A stretch of DNA of 64,000 bases from Lepiota brunneoincarnata (lineage: Eukaryota; Basidiomycota; Agaricomycetes; Agaricales; Agaricaceae): positions 496,001 through 560,000 of the forward strand of contig JAEBUN010000022.1 in assembly GCA_023014365.1 (NCBI GenBank), in the 5' to 3' direction. The translations under genes were made by a program, and so were the position numbers. The notes under the pieces were generated by a model. That model worked only from the letters and a program-made list of their open reading frames with translations, did not search any database and had not been told where the DNA came from. Below, one piece after another: positions 10,848 to 22,326 of this stretch. The stretch's first letter is position 1; each line of letters opens with the position of its first letter.

Positions 10848-11229
10848 TGTTATCAGAAGCCTATTCAGAAGGATGGTTATTTTTAGTTATATTCCCATGT
10901 CACTATGAAACCATCAGTAGTGTATATCAGAAGGACTATTCTTAGTTATGCCTCATGTTTCTTATCTCTGACTCATAGTTACTCTGGTCCAGATAATTAT
11001 AGTGGGAGTACAGCCACACTTAGGAGTATATAAGGATATAGTACAATACCTTGTATTGCTATCTTAGTGTTATAAAGTTCTTGCCTCCTATACCTCTTTG
11101 CCATAACTGGCTGGATTTATAGTGCTCCATTGTCTCCCAGTCATGCTTAGTAGGACAGGACCAAGTCTGTATAGACATCCTGTGTCGAACTCTGTGCTAC
11201 TCAAGAGCGAACCCCTAACCCAGGTAACA
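10848..11229 (+). repeat. 3' LTR of the Gypsy element
   Basis: Starts TGTTATCAG and ends CAGGTAACA, matching the 5' LTR, and is followed directly by the GTAAC duplication at 11230-11234. Confidence 0.93.
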
Positions 11230-11234
11230 GTAAC

Positions 11235-12103
11235 TGTGTGGAGCTGCAATGGTGGACTTTCAGTTTTGAAGGATGGTGAGGAACTATTCAGGGCAATACT
11301 TTCAGGGTTGACCAGCACTTTGTATTATGTTCAATGTGTTGGGTCTGATGACCACACTGCTCACCTCACTAAAGGATCTACCACTATGTGCTTGTAGCAC
11401 CACCAGATGGGGCATTTGAACCCACTAGTCATTGATTCCATGCATCATCAACATATTGTTCATGGTCTTGATATGTCTGCTCCTTGTGAATTCAATCATC
11501 TTTGCAGTGGGTGTGCAAATGGGAAATTTCACTATTTACCATTGCCTGAGTTGAACTCAAGCTGATATGCCAAGTTGGAGTTGGTTGTGATGAACTTGAC
11601 AGGCCCTATGTCTGTTCCTACTTGGGATGGATACTTATATATGCTCATAGTCATGGAAGTGAGCTGTTGGTACCCTGTTGAACACCTTTTGAAGGACAAG
11701 GGTAAAGTTGGTGTAGCTGTGTGTGATGTGGTAGTGATGCTCAAATACCAATCAGGAGTCAAGGTCCAATGTATGCAAAGCAATAATGGCTCCAAATTTG
11801 TCAACTCTATGATGGATCAGTTTTGCCATCAGAATGGGATCATTCATAAAACTACTATACCTTACACCCCAGAGCAGAATGGGATTGCTGAGCATGCTAT
11901 TGCTGTATTCTTCAAGATGGTCTGTTGTATGCTTTATACTGCTGAAGTGGATTTAAAATACTGGAGGGAAGCTTTCATGTACATCATTTACATCCAGAGT
12001 CTCACACTTACCTCACATTTGAAGGGTTTGGTCCCCTATGAAGCATGGACTAGGCATAAGCCTGATATCTTGCATTTGCAAGTGTTTGGTTCAATGGGTT
12101 AGG
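11235..12103 (+). pseudogene. Copia pol: pre-integrase region (3' part) and integrase
   Basis: The frame resumes with SCNGGLSVLKDGEELFRAIL, direct continuation of the Copia reading before the Gypsy insertion. The GAG-pre-integrase His and Cys pattern (HQHI, 11436 on; CEFNHLCSGC near 11490) follows. The integrase core holds SNNGSKFVNSMM near 11782 and the PYTPEQNGIAEH box near 11860, typical of Copia. A TAG near 12100 and earlier stops break it. Confidence 0.82.
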
Positions 12104-12369
12104 CTCATGTGCGAAAGGAGGTTCAGTGAGGGAAGCTGGAGTCAAGGGCAGTTATGGTTAGGATGTTGGGATGGTGGACTGATGAAGCAAAGGGTTACTG
12201 GCTTGAAAACTTGGAGAATGGCAAACTTATTGTCTCTTGTAATGTCCATTTCTTTGAAGATGACTCCCCAAGTGAGTTGGCAGTTGTACACCTCAATGCT
12301 CTGAGTGTCCCACCACAGTGAGTTGACAATCTGGTTGATGATGCTGTTTCTAAGGATGATGGGACCTGG

Positions 12370-14253
12370 ATGGTCCCAGCATCTGCTATTCCCATTGAGG
12401 TACCTATTCCCATGGATATTGATACCAGTGATATTTCCAAGGCTGATCCTGCTGTTGCTTGCCCTGTTACCCTACCCTCTGCTGCCCCAAGTAGGAGTTC
12501 TGAACTGCTTCCTGTGCCTTGCAAGTCCACAAAATGGGATGATCTGCCAAAGAGGGACCAGTCTGAGCAGGAGCATAAACCTGTAGCATGGTATGGTTAT
12601 CTTGCCATCCATGATGCCATTTCCTTGTTGGACAGTGTCAATTTTACCTTTTTGACAGTTGCTGATGAACCTCAGATGTACTATGAAGCCCTCCAGTCTC
12701 CCTACTCAAAACAGTGGGAGCAGGCCATTGAGTCCAAGTATGCACAGTTGCAAAAGGCTGGTGTTTTCGAGTGTGTGGATAATTTACTTGCAGGGAAGAG
12801 AGCTGTTGGTAGTCAAGTGGTATTCAAGAAGAAACTTGATGGGCATGGGAAACAAATTAAGTTCAAGGCTCAGATTGTTGCAAAAGGTTTCTCACAGGTT
12901 CCTGGAAAGGATTTCACTAAGACTTTTTCATCCATTGCTAAATTCACCATGCTCTGCATCTTCCTTGCCCTTGCTGCTTACCTTGACTATGAGATCCACC
13001 AGGTTGATGTTGTCACCACTTATCTGCAAGGGAACTTGGATGAAGAGATATATATGAAGGTGCCAGAAGGAGTAGAGAAGTTGGGAATGGGTGGTCATTA
13101 TTGGAAGCTGAAAAAGACTCTATATGGCTTGAAGCAGGTTGGGAGGCAATGGAAAAAGAGGTTACACAAGGTTTTGACCAAGCTTAGGTTCACGTGAGCA
13201 TTCACTGATGACTGCTTGTACATCAAGAGGGAGGAAGGGAAGATCACCCTCCTCATACTCATTTATGTTGATGATTTGGCTGTCGTAGGTCCCTGGGGCA
13301 GTATGATAATATCTTTCAAGACTACCCTCAATAAGGACTTCAATACTACTGATCTTGGCAAACTAAAATTTATGCTAGGGATCTTGGTTGAATAGGATTG
13401 TGCCAATCACCTCATTTACCTCAACCAATCTGCCTATATCTATCAAGTTCTTGCTTGTTTTGGTATGCAGGATGCAAAGCTAGTCTCAACTCCCCTTGCA
13501 GTCAAACATGATCTCACCCTATCCCTTTTCCCCAGTTCTGATGAGGAAAAATGAGCATACAAGGATTTTGCTGGTGGCATACATTACCTGTTGCTTGTCA
13601 GATCCCTTCTTTTTGCAATGCAGATGTGTCTAGATATCCAGTTTGCCATTGGCCTAGTCACTCAATTTGGTGGAAATCCTGGTATTGTGCATTTGGAAGC
13701 TGCTAAGCGCATCCTCCATTATCTCAAGGGCATGGCAGATTATTGTCTTATCTTGGGTTGGTGAGGGAAGGATTCTGTCAACTTGGTTGGATAGAGTAAC
13801 TCAAATTAGGCTCAGGATCCAGATGATCACAGGTCCATGAGTGGTTTTGTATTCAATGTTGCTGGGAGCTCTATTGCTTGGTCATCCAAGAAACAGCCCA
13901 CTATCACCACATCATCAGTCAAGGCCAAATATGTTGCCTCTGCCAATGCTACCAAGGAGGCCATATGGCTCTGTATGTTACTTGAAGAACTCAATTTCTC
14001 CCAAACCACAGCCACAGTCATTCATGCTGACAATCAAGGGGCCATTGTCCTCACTCACAACTCTATTGCATATTTTTGTGCTAAACACATTAATATACAG
14101 CACCATTTTATTTGAGAATGTGTTGAACATGATGAGGTAGAGCTCTGCTATGTGCCTACTAAGGACATGTTGGCAGACATCTTCACTAAGGCTCTCCCTT
14201 GTGAGGCCTTTGTGCATTTCTGCACATGTTTAGGCATATTGCCTTCTTTCTGA
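12370..14253 (+). pseudogene. Copia pol: reverse transcriptase and RNase H
   Basis: Motifs in order are WEQAIESKYAQLQKAGVFE near 12718, the KAQIVAKGFSQVPGKDF box near 12868, TTYLQGNLDEEIYM near 13015, KKTLYGLKQVGRQW near 13111, and the catalytic LILIYVDDLAVVG near 13252. RNase H follows (SMSGFVFNVAGSSIAWSSKK near 13834) and then the DMLADIFTKAL tail near 14167. Stops include TGA at 13195, 13552, 13762 and 14113 and TAG at 13393 and 13789. Several fit CGA-to-TGA or TGG-to-TAG changes. Confidence 0.85.
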
Positions 14254-14447
14254 CATCTCACTGAGTGGGAGTGTTGAAATGTGAGTATCAGCTTGCCATC
14301 TTTTGTCTGTTTCTTTATTTCATATTCACCATGGACACAGTAGGTACTCTATTATATGTTAGATAGCAATACAATTGCTCTACATTCCCTAGTAAATAGG
14401 TGTACATAGCAACATGTCATATTTGGGTGAGTGGATATTCCAGTAGA

Positions 14448-14750
14448 ACAATGATCCAAAATACAAGTCTAAAGGGGCAATAGAGTGGTTTGAAGATAAC
14501 AATATTCAAGTTCTACTATGGCTAACACAATCTCCTGACTCTGATTCCATTGAACACCTCTGGATATATCTGAAGAATAGTTGAAGGGGTATGAGAAACC
14601 ACCTCAGGGAATACATAAATTATGGGATAGGTTGGTGGTAAAGTGGAATAGGATTGCTCCAGAAAGATGTCAAAAGCTTATAGAAAGCAAGCCCAGAAGG
14701 CTCAAGGCAGTTATTAAGGCAAAGGGGGGCAATTCAAAGTATTAATTAGG
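14448..14750 (+). pseudogene. C-terminal fragment of a Tc1/mariner transposase
   Basis: The frame reads like the end of a Tc1-type DDE transposase: an asparagine-rich NNDPKYKSKG stretch, then LWLTQSPDSDSIEHLWIYLK, the family's catalytic-region signature. It carries a stop soon after and ends in an IKAKGGNSKY-like tail. No terminal repeats were found around it. It is unrelated in detail to the element at 23148-24392. Confidence 0.75.
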
Positions 14751-14949
14751 TAGATAATAGAGGATCAAAAAACTGTTCCAATGAATTAATATTTCAAATA
14801 ATTAATTAATCCATTATTTCTCGGACAAATCATGTGGTTTAAACAGATTTGGAATTCTAATATGGTATATTACCATCCTCTATTTCTTCAAGTATTTACA
14901 TAATCACCCTGGTCCACTGTTGGCTGATGTTTCCAAATAGTGAAAACAT

Positions 14950-15480
14950 TGGGACAGTTTTTTGACCCACTGTAGTTATGAATTAGCAGATCCAACCTCT
15001 GATATGGATGGAGACACCAAGAGAATGGAGAATAAGAATGAAGAAGAAGCCATGAAGATAGGATCAGGAAAAGAGGAATATGAGTCAGAGGAAAGCAATG
15101 GAACATTGCACAGCAGTGGAATGGAGAATGAGGACAGTTACTCATTGTAAGATAGAAATAGTAGCAGGATGCCATCAGCTAGGATGTACATCATGGTCAA
15201 GGCTGTGCAAGGACAGTAGAATAGCCCTATTACCTATAATGAGTATATAGTACCTCATAGGTATATAAGGGCCTGTACAAGTAGAGATTAAAGCCCTAAG
15301 CTTTAATCTCATTAACAATGGTCATTAACCCCTCTCTGCCTTAACTTGGTGTGTTCCCTTGTTATCTCATTGAGTGCAATCCACTAAGCTCTGCAAGGCC
15401 AACCATGTTGGACACCTTGTAGAGTGATTGAAGGCCTTCTCCAGTTATCTTCAGATATAAAAGGAACAAGGATCATAACA
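14950..15480 (+). repeat. Uncharacterised repeat family, copy C (ORF end and LTR-like segment)
   Basis: The 3' part of the acidic ORF (14962-15150, ending GMENEDSYSL) is followed at once by the LTR-like segment, about 15146-15480, which ends GGATCATAACA. It is the inverted counterpart of 1766-2250. The 5' part of the unit is missing. Confidence 0.7.
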
Positions 15481-16499
15481 TTAGATTCAACCTTGCATTC
15501 TATTCAAACAAACCTTGCTCCCACAAAGCTAGTCATCTCCATGTTTGCTTCTTCTGTAGCAATGACTCACATAATACCCTTATCTGGAGATGCCATTCCT
15601 AGTTCAATTGATGAATTCCTCCTTACTACAGCTCCTTCTATTCTGTCATATGCTCATCTTGATGATTTGTTGCTCACCATCCTCTTTATGACTCCAAATT
15701 GCACTCACATCCAGACCTTTTTAAAAAGATTGTCTCTCCTTATAACACAGACACCTTCAAGGCCTTTCTTGGATAATATACACTTATGTTGAAGTACCTA
15801 AACCTTGTCAACCATCTCAAATGTAGGTTTCTCCTAGGTAGGAAGCTAAAAGCCTATAGGCTCACTAACATCAAGGATCACAACTCACAAAATCACACAG
15901 GACAAGAGTGATCTCAGTAGTTTATTTGAGTTTTGAGGGAATATGGGTATCAAATATAAAAGAGATGACAGCATTAGAGAGGAAAGAAGATAAGATTGTT
16001 TACCTTGTGAGTTTGTTATTTATCTGATAGTTAGTACACATTATTGAATTGAATCGTTGTAAGCCCATGCTTACAGCTGCCACCTTTGCAATATACAAAT
16101 ATTCTCAATAATCACCCATCTATTTATCTCTACCCAACTCTTATTTATAATTATATTCTTGACAAAATCACCTCTGGCAGGGTGGATGGCCTCTTTTCTA
16201 GGAGCAAAAAGAGTCTATTCTTAGAGGTCCCTTCCAGTCCTCTCCTTTTATTACATCCATACAACCCCAGGCTTCTGACAAGCTAGATAAAGTTAGCATA
16301 TGCTGACACTTTTTGAAGTCAAAGAGGGATATACCCTCTGTCAATTCATTTATTGAGAAATATGATTTTCTCACTCACTTTGATATTGCTGTTAGAGTCA
16401 CTGAAATAGTGAATTCTCTACCTGCCTCTTTGTCCTTGCTTTGCTATTGTTCTCCTCATTTATTTATTTGCATATCTTGTATGCCCTATAAGAGAAACC
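15481..16499. other. AT-rich stretch without recognisable gene
   Basis: Short open frames occur, but none shows a domain, and CpG is very rare. This looks like decayed repeat sequence. Confidence 0.5.
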
Positions 16500-16759
16500 T
16501 AGTTGTCACATTGTGTCAACTGAGCAAGGAGAAACCTTAGAGAATCAAATAAGGTTTTTCTAAGCTTGTCAACACTACTTATACTACCTGCTGTAAGGTC
16601 TAAGTTGAGTAATCTACTCTATATAAAAAACCATGAGGTGTCAGGAATGTCTAGAGTGGGTATAGTCAGAGATAGGCTTGGAACAGGGTTACATGCACCA
16701 GTAAGGGTTTGCATCTGCATTGGAAGGGTGTAGGAGGGAACTCTGAGCACAGAGGTGCT

Positions 16760-16965
16760 GGAAAATAGATTTTCAGGCATGAAAGAGGCTGGGGATCAGA
16801 TTTCTGGATACAGGAGGGCTCGGAGTCAGATTTCCAGATATAGAGAGGTTGAGAATTGGATTTTCAAATACAGAGAGGCTAAGGGTCAGGTTTCCAAATG
16901 CAGGGAGGTTAGGGATTGGATTTTCAAACACAGAGAGTCTGGAGATCAGATTTTTGAATTTGAGA
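16760..16965 (+). repeat. 30-bp minisatellite inside repeat copy B
   Basis: About seven degenerate units of 30 bp, such as GAGGCTGGGGATCAGATTTC, keep one frame open and encode a ten-residue repeat like GDQISGYREA. A related array is in copy A at 2490-2610. Confidence 0.7.
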
Positions 16966-16982
16966 TTGTGAGCAGTGACTTG

Positions 16983-17340
16983 GAGTTTCCCTTACATACT
17001 GTATCCCATATACTCATTCATCCATCCTTGCATACCTCTTTCATATGCCCTTATGCACTCCTTTTTCAGTGGTCCATATGTCCCTCATGTGTTTTCATGT
17101 GCTTCTCCTATGTGCTTCTATATACCTCTTTCTATCTGCTCTGCTTGTACACTCTCATGTACACCTTTTCCACACCTTTGTGCACCTTTCCATATGTGTC
17201 TACCTATTGCTCTATGTACTATTATATACCTCTTTTTTGCATGTTTGATGAGTGGACCTTTACTACATATTTTGTCCTATGTGGTTCATAGGTTATCCTT
17301 ATATACATGCTTATAAGCCCTTTGATATGTGCCTTTCTTG
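16983..17340. repeat. Pyrimidine-rich low-complexity insertion in repeat copy B
   Basis: The block is made of loosely repeated phrases around CATATG, TGTGC and TATACCTCTTT. It is absent from copy A at the matching point, so it was gained here or lost there. No coding signs. Confidence 0.45.
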
Positions 17341-18204
17341 TTATGAACAGTCCTGATAAGGAGGAGCTAGAGCTAGTCTTTGATTATATACAATAAATAC
17401 AGGAAACTACAGATTAAATATGGACACAGGAATACAAAGACAAAGAAGAGAAATACTATCACACTATGCAAGACTTGGTGAGAGATGTAGGAATGGAAAT
17501 AATGTTAAAGGACATCATGGAGTACCCTAAGGAGGAATAAAATAACAATGAACAGATTAATACAGTCTCCAATACAGATAGAGACACTAAGAAAGTGGAT
17601 AATAGCAATGGAGAGGAAGCTATGGAGATAGTATTGGAAGAAGAGAAATATAAGTCAGAGGAAAGCAATTAAACATTGCACCACAGTGGACTGGAAAACA
17701 AGGATGATTGACTTATATAAGATAATAATAGTAACAGGATGGCATCAGGCAGGATGTGGATCACAGCAAAGGCTGTGCAGGATAGCAGAGTAGCCCTAGT
17801 ACCTATAATGAGTATATAACATCTCATAGGTACATAAGATTTATATAAATAGAGATTAAAGCCTTAAGCTTTAATCTTGTTAACAGTAGTCATTAACCCT
17901 TTCTGCCTTAACTTGGCATATTCTCTCATTACCTCAGTCAGCATGATTTACTAAGCTCTACAAGACCAACCATTTTGAATACCTTGTTGAGTGATTGAAA
18001 GCCTTCTCCAATTATCTTTGGATACAGAAAGAGCAAGGATCATAATAATTAAAGCTTCAAAATTTAGTCTACTACTATGCAAAGCTTTATATACCTATAA
18101 AGAGGTTATATGTAGATATTTTAGCTGCTCTACTTGTCTTTATATTTGCATAGTCTTAGGATATACATTTATGATGGTATCCATGCTATTCATGACTTCT
18201 TGAA

Positions 18205-18600
18205 TCAATACTGTTTATCTTTATTTCTACTGCTATTCAGCAATGTTTCATTGCTTTCTATTGACTCATACTCATCTTTTCCAGATTCTATCTCTATTCC
18301 TATGCCTCTATTGCTACTTTCTTTCTCCTTAGTGTTACTATTGGCATAGGTTGATGTATCAAATCCCAAATCTGATTGTTCATTATCAATTTTTTTCTCT
18401 CTTGGATATTCTATGATATCCTCCAGTATCATCTCCATTTCTATGTTGTTAGCTATATATGTCCTGCATAGTGTGGTAATACTCTTCTTCCTCATTCAAG
18501 TATTTTCACTTGGAGTTGGTTTATTATTTCTGTATCTATCTTGTATAATCAAATATTATCTCCTGTTCCTGTCTGTCTGGACTGCTCATAACATCTCTAC
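18205..18600 (-). repeat. Uncharacterised repeat family, copy D (ORF only)
   Basis: Read on the minus strand this matches the acidic ORF of copy A (ILEDIIEYPREK, then KDEYESIESNET). No LTR-like segment follows it. Copies B and D lie close together in opposite directions. Confidence 0.6.
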
Positions 18601-20080
18601 TGAATACTTTCCTTTCTTAGATGCATTCATTATCAGTAAAAACTTGAACCAGATCACCATGCTGCAGATAACAATCTTCAAAAAGCATAGTTTGGCAGAA
18701 TCAGGTATCAAACATATTGTAAGCTTATTCCACAGAGTATCAAAACACATATAAATAGCTTTTCTAAAATACTAATCCTTTATATTTGTGACACCTCATA
18801 ACTATGGCAAAAATATAGCTAAGCCTAGCAGAGTTTAGGAATTACTGAAGCATATACATCTGGCTTTCAAGCAGCACAGAAACTTTCTGGATCTGAATAC
18901 TAAAATTGGCTGGCTGTAGATTGGGATTGATTTTAACTTAGGAGACACATTATAGTGATTAGTAAGTTTATCATGGATCAATGGACCACAGAATAGAGCT
19001 TAACATGAACTACCAGACTGAAGAAATCTGCAGGCAAGTACTAAGAAGTGATTGTTGAAAATCCTTTAGATTTCCTATTTATGTCACTGACACCATTTAC
19101 ACACTTGCACCATACTCTATGACTTATGCCTAGTCATACACAGTCTTGAGCTCAAACTGCCACTTGCTTGTTATGACTCACTATGCTTGTATATGACTCC
19201 TTTTGTTTTTACATGTATAGTATATGCTGTGGACTCCCAGTAGTATAAATACAGCTCTACAATTCTTGTGCTCCTTGGAACAATTTACATTGTCTACAAC
19301 TCACTTTATATCTCTTCTCAGCAACTTTCTCCAGCTACAATGTAAGTAATTCTTTGCTACTACACTTACACTCTCACTGCTTCAGCAGTAATAATGGGAA
19401 TCATGAGCATGATAATGGTGCTGATAATAAGAGTACAATAGGGTTTAGGTAGAGGGGTGTTATAATCTGTACTTATGTTTATCTAGGTTCAAGAATTACC
19501 TATAAAATGGTTTTACATTGGTTATGGGTCCCTAAGAAAAAATGAGCAATGATAGTGAATTATCAACCAACAATTGAGAAACACAAGAACATGGATCCAA
19601 ACTCTTGACCAACACTATATCAGAGTGTCTGGAAGTTAATGAGCCTGGTGAAAAATGATTTACTTGATAGGCTAACTTTGTATTTGCTAACTTGTTCAGT
19701 AACTCCAACTAATTAAGTTGTGAGGGAGAAGTTATCACAAACATTCAGAATATCATCAAGTTAATTAATAAGATGATAGTAAATAATCAATATCTGATAA
19801 AATGATATAACATTAGTTAACTACATTACAGAGGTAAATTCAGCTGAGCACAATATGTTACATGCACCTCATTGGTACCAGGATGTAAGGCAGAGTAACC
19901 TAAAAATATTTAGGTACCCAAAAGGATTGAAAGAGGGGAGGGTGGTTAACCAGGAGATAGGAGAAGAACAGAGGTAGGGAAATCTGTCTAGGGGATGCAA
20001 TAAGGCATGGGTGATCTCTTGTAGTATTTTACATAAAGGTATAACCAGTTATATCAAAATTTCCAAATCTGGTCTCTCAA
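18601..20080. other. AT-rich stretch without recognisable gene
   Basis: Apart from a probable solo LTR (19054-19387) no coding or structured feature stands out. CpG is nearly absent. The change to ordinary composition comes at about 20,100. Confidence 0.5.
19054..19387 (+). repeat. Probable solo LTR (Copia-like)
   Basis: About 334 bp with a TGTTGAAAATC start and a TTCAGCA end. A TATAAATA box (near 19245) lies 3' of centre, as in LTR promoters. Near-matching 5-mers flank it, GTGAT before and GTAAT after, which would be a worn target duplication. No second copy is in the window. Confidence 0.4.
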
Positions 20081-20424
20081 GAGTTGATACTCATTAATGG
20101 GACCATACGTCCCTGGGACTCTCCAAATGCCTGCTTTACCCTCACTATTCCAACTGGCATCTTCAAACAAGTGTGTAGCACAATTTCTTCCTCAAGCTAC
20201 TTGGCTCATCAACGAACAACCTTCCTCAACCGGGCAACCTCGTGGGGCATGACAACGCATCATCCGAGGTGGTGGGGTTCTCTAAAGGAAGCAAAGAATT
20301 TTGGAAAGCTCTATGTATATTATATATATATATGTTCCGGATTTTTTTTTCGCGCTACGAAGGGCGACAAGTATTTCTTCTGAATCACACTTTTCCAGCC
20401 CGGCATAGATCCAAACCACCCCAA

Positions 20425-21869
20425 TCACAATTTGCTGCGCTCCTGGACTGGCTGAGACTCTCGCACTTGATTGGTACCCGCTTTCCGCTGCGCTATCAAC
20501 ACTTCCTCAGCCCACTTTATCACAGCCCACACTAGCTTCTCCACATCCTGCCTGGTGTTCCCCGCATGCAAGCACACGCGCACTCTATCCTTACCCTTCG
20601 GGACGGTCGGCCATGTGATTGGTCGAGCATTCATTCCGTGCGCGAGGAGGTACGTCGAAAGAGGTCGTGGGTGGGGTGTCATGATTGGGATAATCGGTGA
20701 AGGATCGCTGGACAAAGTCGAGGAATGGTGGAGAGAGACGAGGGATGGGGGAATGTTCGAAGATACGAGGGCAAGTGTCAGTGTCGATGTCAGATGGGTG
20801 GATAGGGATAAAAGGTGTTTTGAAAGCTAAAAAAAAATGGAGAGGATGTGAGATGTTTGAATTTATGCACGGTGCAAAGTCTCCGTACATATGTCGCGGT
20901 ACCGTCTGTCAGCATATCAAAAGACGCGTCTGCTGCGATGATGTTGGCGTAGCTGAGTGAAGTCGTGTAGATAAGAGAACGGGCATAGTTTAGCATGTAA
21001 TCTTTGACAACGTCATTGGTTAATATGACAGCTGTCGCGCCGTGCGTTCAGAAAAGGCTATCAGGTATATCACGGCAAGGCACGCACCACCAGTTGCAGC
21101 CATTGCCTTCCCAAACGTGTGAAGTCTCGCTAAAACCTTATCCTCCAGTCCCAACATCGCCACCCGGCCTCTTCCTTTGGGACCATAGACTCCAGTTGAA
21201 TGCGCCTCGTCAACAACCAGATATGCATTGCCTTCCGGGAAAACGTCCTCGATCACTTGGACCATTTCACTGAGTGGCGCGAACGTCCCGTCCATGCTAT
21301 ACAGACTTTCCACCGAAACAAGGACGCTTTGCCCTTGCTTAATATTTTCCCTGGCCCTCATCAGTGCCAATCGCAGCCCCTGCACTGAATTGTGCTCAAA
21401 CGGGATCATCGACGACCGTTCTACCCGTGATGCACGCATTCCATCATGTACAGAGGCATGGATATACTCATCGTACACGATCGCGTCTCCTGGCTGGGGA
21501 ATGCACTGAGAAAAACCCCACATTCGCATCGAACCCAGAGTTGAATAGAAGTGCTGACTCCGCGCCAAAAAACTGCCGAAGGCGCTCTTCCAAGTCGGCG
21601 TGGGCTTGCCCATTCACAAGTAGCCGAGACCCACCGGAACCAAGGACGTCAGGCGCAGCCGACAGTTTCCTGAGGAAGTGGGCGCGTAGATGAGGTGAAG
21701 ATGAGAGGGAAAGGTAATCGTTGGAAGTGAAGTCGGTGAGTGGTGATCTCAGAGCCGACGCGGTGGCTGGATCGGGTAGTCGGCGCCGGATCCAACGGTT
21801 ATCGCGGGACGCGAGTGCCGAGAGCAATTTTTGTTGGAGGGCTGAATCGAGTCTGAGGGGAGAGACCAT
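20425..21869 (-). CDS. Alpha-oxoamine synthase, BioF (8-amino-7-oxononanoate synthase)-like, with one frameshift
   Basis: A PLP-dependent enzyme of the alpha-oxoamine synthase family, which condenses an amino acid with an acyl-CoA. The closest look is to KAPA synthase of biotin synthesis. Exons: 21088-21869, 20889-21031, 20425-20826, about 441 aa. Motifs in order are FTSNDYLSLS, GSGGSRLLVNGQ, FNSGFDAN, DEAHSTGVYG (cofactor Asp) and HTFGKAMAATGG (Schiff-base Lys), then GAVILTN after the second splice and PIIPIMTPHPRPLS. The start ATG at 21869 gives a short lead-in before SNDYLSLSS. One extra base in the A5 run at 21511-21515 breaks the frame; removing it makes the CDS 1326 nt. Substrate is inferred. 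Confidence 0.85.
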
Positions 21870-22326
21870 GGCTAGGGAGGAAGTAGCCAAGGGGCAGAGG
21901 AGGAGAGGAGGAAGATGCGCGCGATTCAGTACAGGTTTGACACAAAACAAAGAGCGAATCCGGATACCCGTCTCCGGCATCCCACCAACCATCACTCCCT
22001 CCATCGCACCCAGATGGCACCGCGCTCCTGCAGGCCCATTCGACGCGTTCCGGCGGTAGATCGGAAAATAAAACATATTGCTCAGTGCGCGGGCTATGGT
22101 GCTGAGGATAATCGTATCTTATGGGAATGGCTCATCTATAGCGTAGTGACCGTGCAGAACATTAGGATGCGACACCTTCAACTGCCCCCTGCGTTGAAAT
22201 TGACATCTACCCCGGATAACGGATAGGCGTCGGTAACATTCGTCGTTCTATATGACATCGGAACTCCTGATGCCAAGGGTTGTGCCACCAAACCCTTATT
22301 TTGATATGACCCGAGTATATGCTAGG

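Larger units (their letters stand above)
3071..11229 (+). mobile_element. Complete Gypsy (Ty3, chromovirus) LTR retrotransposon
   Basis: An 8159-bp element with two near-identical LTRs of 381 and 382 bp and a 5-bp target duplication. The internal order is gag, protease, reverse transcriptase, RNase H, integrase and chromodomain, which is the Ty3/chromovirus order. A further reading frame with three zinc knuckles lies between the chromodomain and the 3' LTR. Multiple in-frame TGA codons make it unable to act by itself. Few differences between the LTRs suggest a fairly recent insertion despite those stops. Confidence 0.95.
2896..14447 (+). mobile_element. Degenerate Copia retrotransposon, split by the nested Gypsy element
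   Basis: The Copia pol reading runs from about 2901 to 3070, is interrupted by the complete Gypsy element, and resumes at 11235. The joined reading across the gap continues the pre-integrase region without loss. Integrase, reverse transcriptase and RNase H follow in Copia order. A purine-rich tract (14261-14271) precedes TGTTGAAATG at 14272, the expected start of the 3' LTR. Gag, protease and a 5' LTR are not present, and several stops interrupt pol. The right end is unclear because a Tc1 fragment begins near 14448. Confidence 0.85.
16500..18050 (+). repeat. Uncharacterised repeat family, copy B (most complete)
   Basis: In order: the 16500-16640 flank (inverted match to 2755-2900), the 30-bp minisatellite (16760-16965), an inserted low-complexity block (16983-17340), the decayed acidic ORF (17345-17700) and the LTR-like segment to about 18050. 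Joining 16982 to 17341 restores the order seen in copy A. Confidence 0.65.

Noticed and set aside
16760..16965. Direct repeats suggesting a CRISPR-like array
   Set aside because: Units of 30 bp are contiguous without unique spacers and keep a reading frame, so it is a minisatellite in a eukaryotic repeat.
21020..21613. A separate 197-aa gene inside the BioF-like region
   Set aside because: It is the downstream reading frame of the same enzyme after the extra base at 21511-21515, not a second gene.
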